From Sclerodactyla briareus (taxonomy: Eukaryota; Echinodermata; Holothuroidea; Dendrochirotida; Sclerodactylidae), in assembly GCA_026419785.1 (NCBI GenBank), contig JAODTK010004143.1:186001-250000 (forward strand): DNA of 64,000 nucleotides. Direction: 5' to 3'. Shown piece by piece: positions 60,905 through 64,000 of the stretch. The position numbers and the translations under genes are program-made. Within the stretch, counting starts at the first letter, position 1, and every line of letters begins with the position of its first letter. The notes under the pieces are model-generated. The model worked only from the letters and a program-made list of their open reading frames with translations. It searched no databases and was not told where the DNA came from.

Positions 60905-62590
60905 CACAATGGATTATCCCCAAGTTTCCAAGTTTATCACTGATAAACCATTATTCTCGTTTGATGAAAGATATTCGATCGAGACCTGGTTTATCGATCA
61001 CGCAACCTGATTTCACTGGCAAAATAACCTGAATTGTCGACGATAAACATGGTTTTTCCTCGGTGATCACATGGTTTCTCATCAAAATTTTGGTTTATCG
61101 ATTCGAAATTTAGTACATGCCATATGAATGTCTCAGTTTGCGTCCAGTTTCAGCCACCCACCCGATACCACGGGGAATTTTCTGTACTGTTGCGAGAATT
61201 CAAGTTTTCCGATTGAATAAACCAGAATCTCAGTTATTCGATCAGCCTGGTTTCTCGATCAAGAAACCTGGATTCACTGCAAATAAACCTGAATTTTCGA
61301 CGATAAACATGGTTCATCGATTCGAGACCAGAGTTCTTGGAAAAATGAGGTCGCCGCCGGCGATGAACCAGAACTCGGCAAAACATGCATGATTTTCGGT
61401 ATGGAGGCCTGCTCGATAATTCCCAAAACCGGGATTCCGACCCATAACCAACATCTATCAATCGATGAACTTTTTTTGATGATGAAGTTTTTCGGCGAAG
61501 AACCAAGTTTACTGGGCGATGAACCAAGTTTAGCGGGGCTATAAAACTGGATTCTTGCCGTATGAAACGTGGTTCTTTCATCGGCTTCCAAATTTCTCTC
61601 TCGATTGTAACCCTGGATTCTCGTCTTGCCTCGCCGATAAACTTAATAAGTTATCGATTGAGAAATTGTTTTTTTTTTTCTCCGATTCATGGGACACCGT
61701 TTCTCGTTTCAACGTGACCCCGGTTCTTCGACGATGAACCAAGTGCAGAGAAACATCGGTTATCAGTGAAGAATAAGGTTTCTCTTCGATAACCCCCAGT
61801 TTCTCGTCATCGGAGACTTAGATTCTTGACAGGAAACGTCGATTCTCGCGATATGGAGACAGGTTATCGAAATAATTTTGTACATATCCACTGGGAGTCC
61901 ACTGAAACTACTGACTCTATCTACTGATAATTTAGCAGAACGACCTGGTCTCCCTAGAGGTATACCGACCGATAAACTTTCTCTTTTTCTTTCGTTTCTC
62001 GGTAATATCCCGGATTATTGACCGATGATCTAAGGTCCTCGACCGTTAAACTATTTTTCTCTTTCTTTTCGATATGATCAAGTTTATCGGTCGATTATCT
62101 AATTTTATCGCTGAGCAAAATGAGTCAGTTTATTAGCCGAGAAATTAGCTTTTCTGTAGAGAATCCAGGTTTCTCGAAGTTATTGAGCATTTGACTTTCA
62201 CACTCGTGAAGAGCATGGTCTCTCGACTATCTACCGGTTTCTCTCGATCGACAAAAGATGGATACTCGACCGCGAACTTCTCGTACGATAACCAAGTTTA
62301 AACGAAATCATAGTATGTCTCTGATATCCAAAGTTATCATTCTTCAACTTCATTTCTCTGGTATATCACTCGATAGCGCAGTCACTCGGTGATGAACCTG
62401 CTTTAACAAACCACGAAAAATCCTACTTCACGACCATAAACCAGGTTTTCACTTCGAGAACCCAATTTTTCTGGAGAAACAAGCTTATCATCGTAAATCA
62501 ACGTCGAAAAACAAGTTTATCGCCAAGAGACCAAGTTCCTCAGTCGAGAAACTTGGTTTATCCGTCGAGAATCCATATTTTTCGAGCATA
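60905..62590. repeat. Degenerate 21-bp quasi-palindromic tandem array, copy B
   Basis: Partner of 16085-17785 with the same unit order and the same non-repeat island (about 61105-61195). Spacing is less regular because of one-base indels. The poly-C/poly-G hairpin of copy A (17103-17128) is absent. Confidence 0.85.
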
Positions 62591-64000
62591 TTGAGTGTTG
62601 GCTTGCCCGGGCCATATCGTCACCGTCTGCGAGTGCGCACACAGAACCATTTAATTACCCCATTCAGTCCTGGGTTATTACGAGAAGACAGAGGTGCCAA
62701 CAGCTATACGGCGTGTTAGCGCGCTTTTCTCGCTCTAGATTACGGCAACATTGTCATTATTCAAATAGAATATCGACTTGTGTAAAGTCAGTCGCGTAGT
62801 AACGTCATCTCACAATAACTCATCTTTGTTCGAGAGTCACGAGGGTTCCTTCTTCAGTCAACACAGACACGGACTAGATTAAACAACCACCAACTTTTTT
62901 TGAACATGAAGGAAATCGTTTTCCCATCTCCGAAATTAGCTAAGACGTACGCGTGTTTCAGCAAAACAACTTATAAAATGAATAATCAATGAAAATCCCG
63001 CCTGGCGGCATACGTAGCTCATTATTGCCGTTCCGATTCACACTGAATCAGTCAATAGTTTGATCATGGTGGGCAGTGTTTTCTGCCGTGGTGAATACGG
63101 TAATAAACGTGTATCACCCGAAGTATTGATTTTTACGCTCGACAATATTGTTCTTGAGGCACTATACATGTGTGTTTCTTTTTATTGGAACCACTCGAGA
63201 CAAGGACAATAGCGAACAAAGTATCATCCTTTTGGATCTATTCATCTTGTCAACATACTCATGTGCAATTTATCGAATGGAAAAGTCATCAGTTGTGTGC
63301 ATGTATATAGGAACACTCCTGATCTGGAGAGAAGGCGGGAGCGAAATTTTTCGACCGATTGCCCCCAGTGGCCGAATTTCTCCTCTGAAGTAATCAGTAC
63401 TTCACGCAAAAATGAGCAAAACTAGGATCATTTTAGACATAGATATTCATTCGCCAATTCTCTAATAAAAACCTCCTATAGAAGAACAGGTCCTATAGAC
63501 CTTTGGGTTACGCTGTGAACTAAGAAACAGCATTCAACTAAAATAACCTCCATAACACGCGAGTGTTTGATTTTTCGTTTCATTTCACGTGCATACCGAC
63601 TGACATGCTCCCCCGCCCCATTCGCCTCGCACGCCTATGTCCATGCACACACTAACAGAAATAACCCGAACTGTTGCAAATAAAATATTTGACGAATTCA
63701 CCTTTTCCCGGAAATGTCACGACACAGTTTTAATATCATGCGATTACCAAGATTGGTGGCACCCGAAAGGTGTGTCTGTCAGTATAGGACGATCTTCCTT
63801 GGATTTTTAAATATTTTTTTATACTCTTATATCCTCCTCACAGAGGAAACCACCACTCGTCATCCGCTGCAACAATCATTTGACCCTGCCACGGGAAAAC
63901 TTTTCATACTCACACCATGCCTATGATATTTACCCTGGCTTCTGTTCGCACCTGGCACACTGAACAGTTATGCCCCTGCGCAGTTATGTCACATCGTTTC
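62591..64000. other. Shared spacer to the right edge
   Basis: It aligns with 17786-18152 and 19059-20160. It holds the empty site of the second hAT-like element at about 62942. No gene is recognised. Confidence 0.5.

Larger units (their letters stand above)
47975..64000. repeat. Large duplicated segment, copy B
   Basis: It is collinear with 1-20160. Homology runs to the last base of the window (GAACAGTTATG..TTATGTCAC matches 20060-20155 without the poly-A tract), so the copy continues to the right. It lacks both hAT-like elements and the 480-bp SINE of copy A, and has private inserts of its own. Confidence 0.93.

Overview
The window reads as nuclear DNA of an animal, most likely a marine invertebrate. 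Long ORFs are scarce, exons sit between polypyrimidine-AG acceptors and GT donors, and there are tRNA-derived SINEs, CR1-like LINE fragments, hAT-like and other terminal-inverted-repeat elements, (CA)n and (ATGT)n microsatellites and long homopolymers. The one recognisable gene, an inter-alpha-trypsin-inhibitor heavy chain (ITIH)-like secreted protein, fits an invertebrate deuterostome (lancelet, hemichordate or echinoderm), but the species cannot be fixed from the sequence.

Layout. (1) 1-20160 and about 47975-64000 are collinear copies of one segment (here 'copy A' and 'copy B'), alike at roughly four bases in five by eye, with many one-base indels and several large ones. Copy A is cut by the left edge and copy B by the right edge, so the true unit is larger; the offset drifts from about 48.0 kb to 43.9 kb because each copy has private insertions. 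(2) 20160-36340 is spacer, mostly without recognisable content apart from SINE heads, hAT-type remnants, simple repeats and a cluster of four AP-1-type sites at 28365-28452. (3) 36342-47710, plus strand, holds the ITIH-like gene, seen as at least 13 exon-like blocks covering VIT domain, VWA domain, Pro/Gly-rich linker and C-terminal domain. (4) Copy B follows directly.

Copies A and B share a coding-like block of unknown family, a minus-strand CR1-like LINE, a 1.2 kb element with GGCACGCGAATG ends, and a 1.7 kb array of about 80 degenerate 21-bp units, each close to a palindrome. Two elements (1834-3543 and 18153-19050) are present in A, absent in B, and carry 8-bp target duplications that match single-copy empty sites in B. 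A 392-bp inverted-repeat element and two LINE 3' ends are private to B.

The ITIH-like exons keep splice sites and protein motifs but contain several single-base indels, often in homopolymers. This looks like residual long-read error, though a young unprocessed pseudogene is not excluded. It also means absence of an ORF here is weak evidence of absence of a gene. No CRISPR, operon, rRNA or functional tRNA gene was found.
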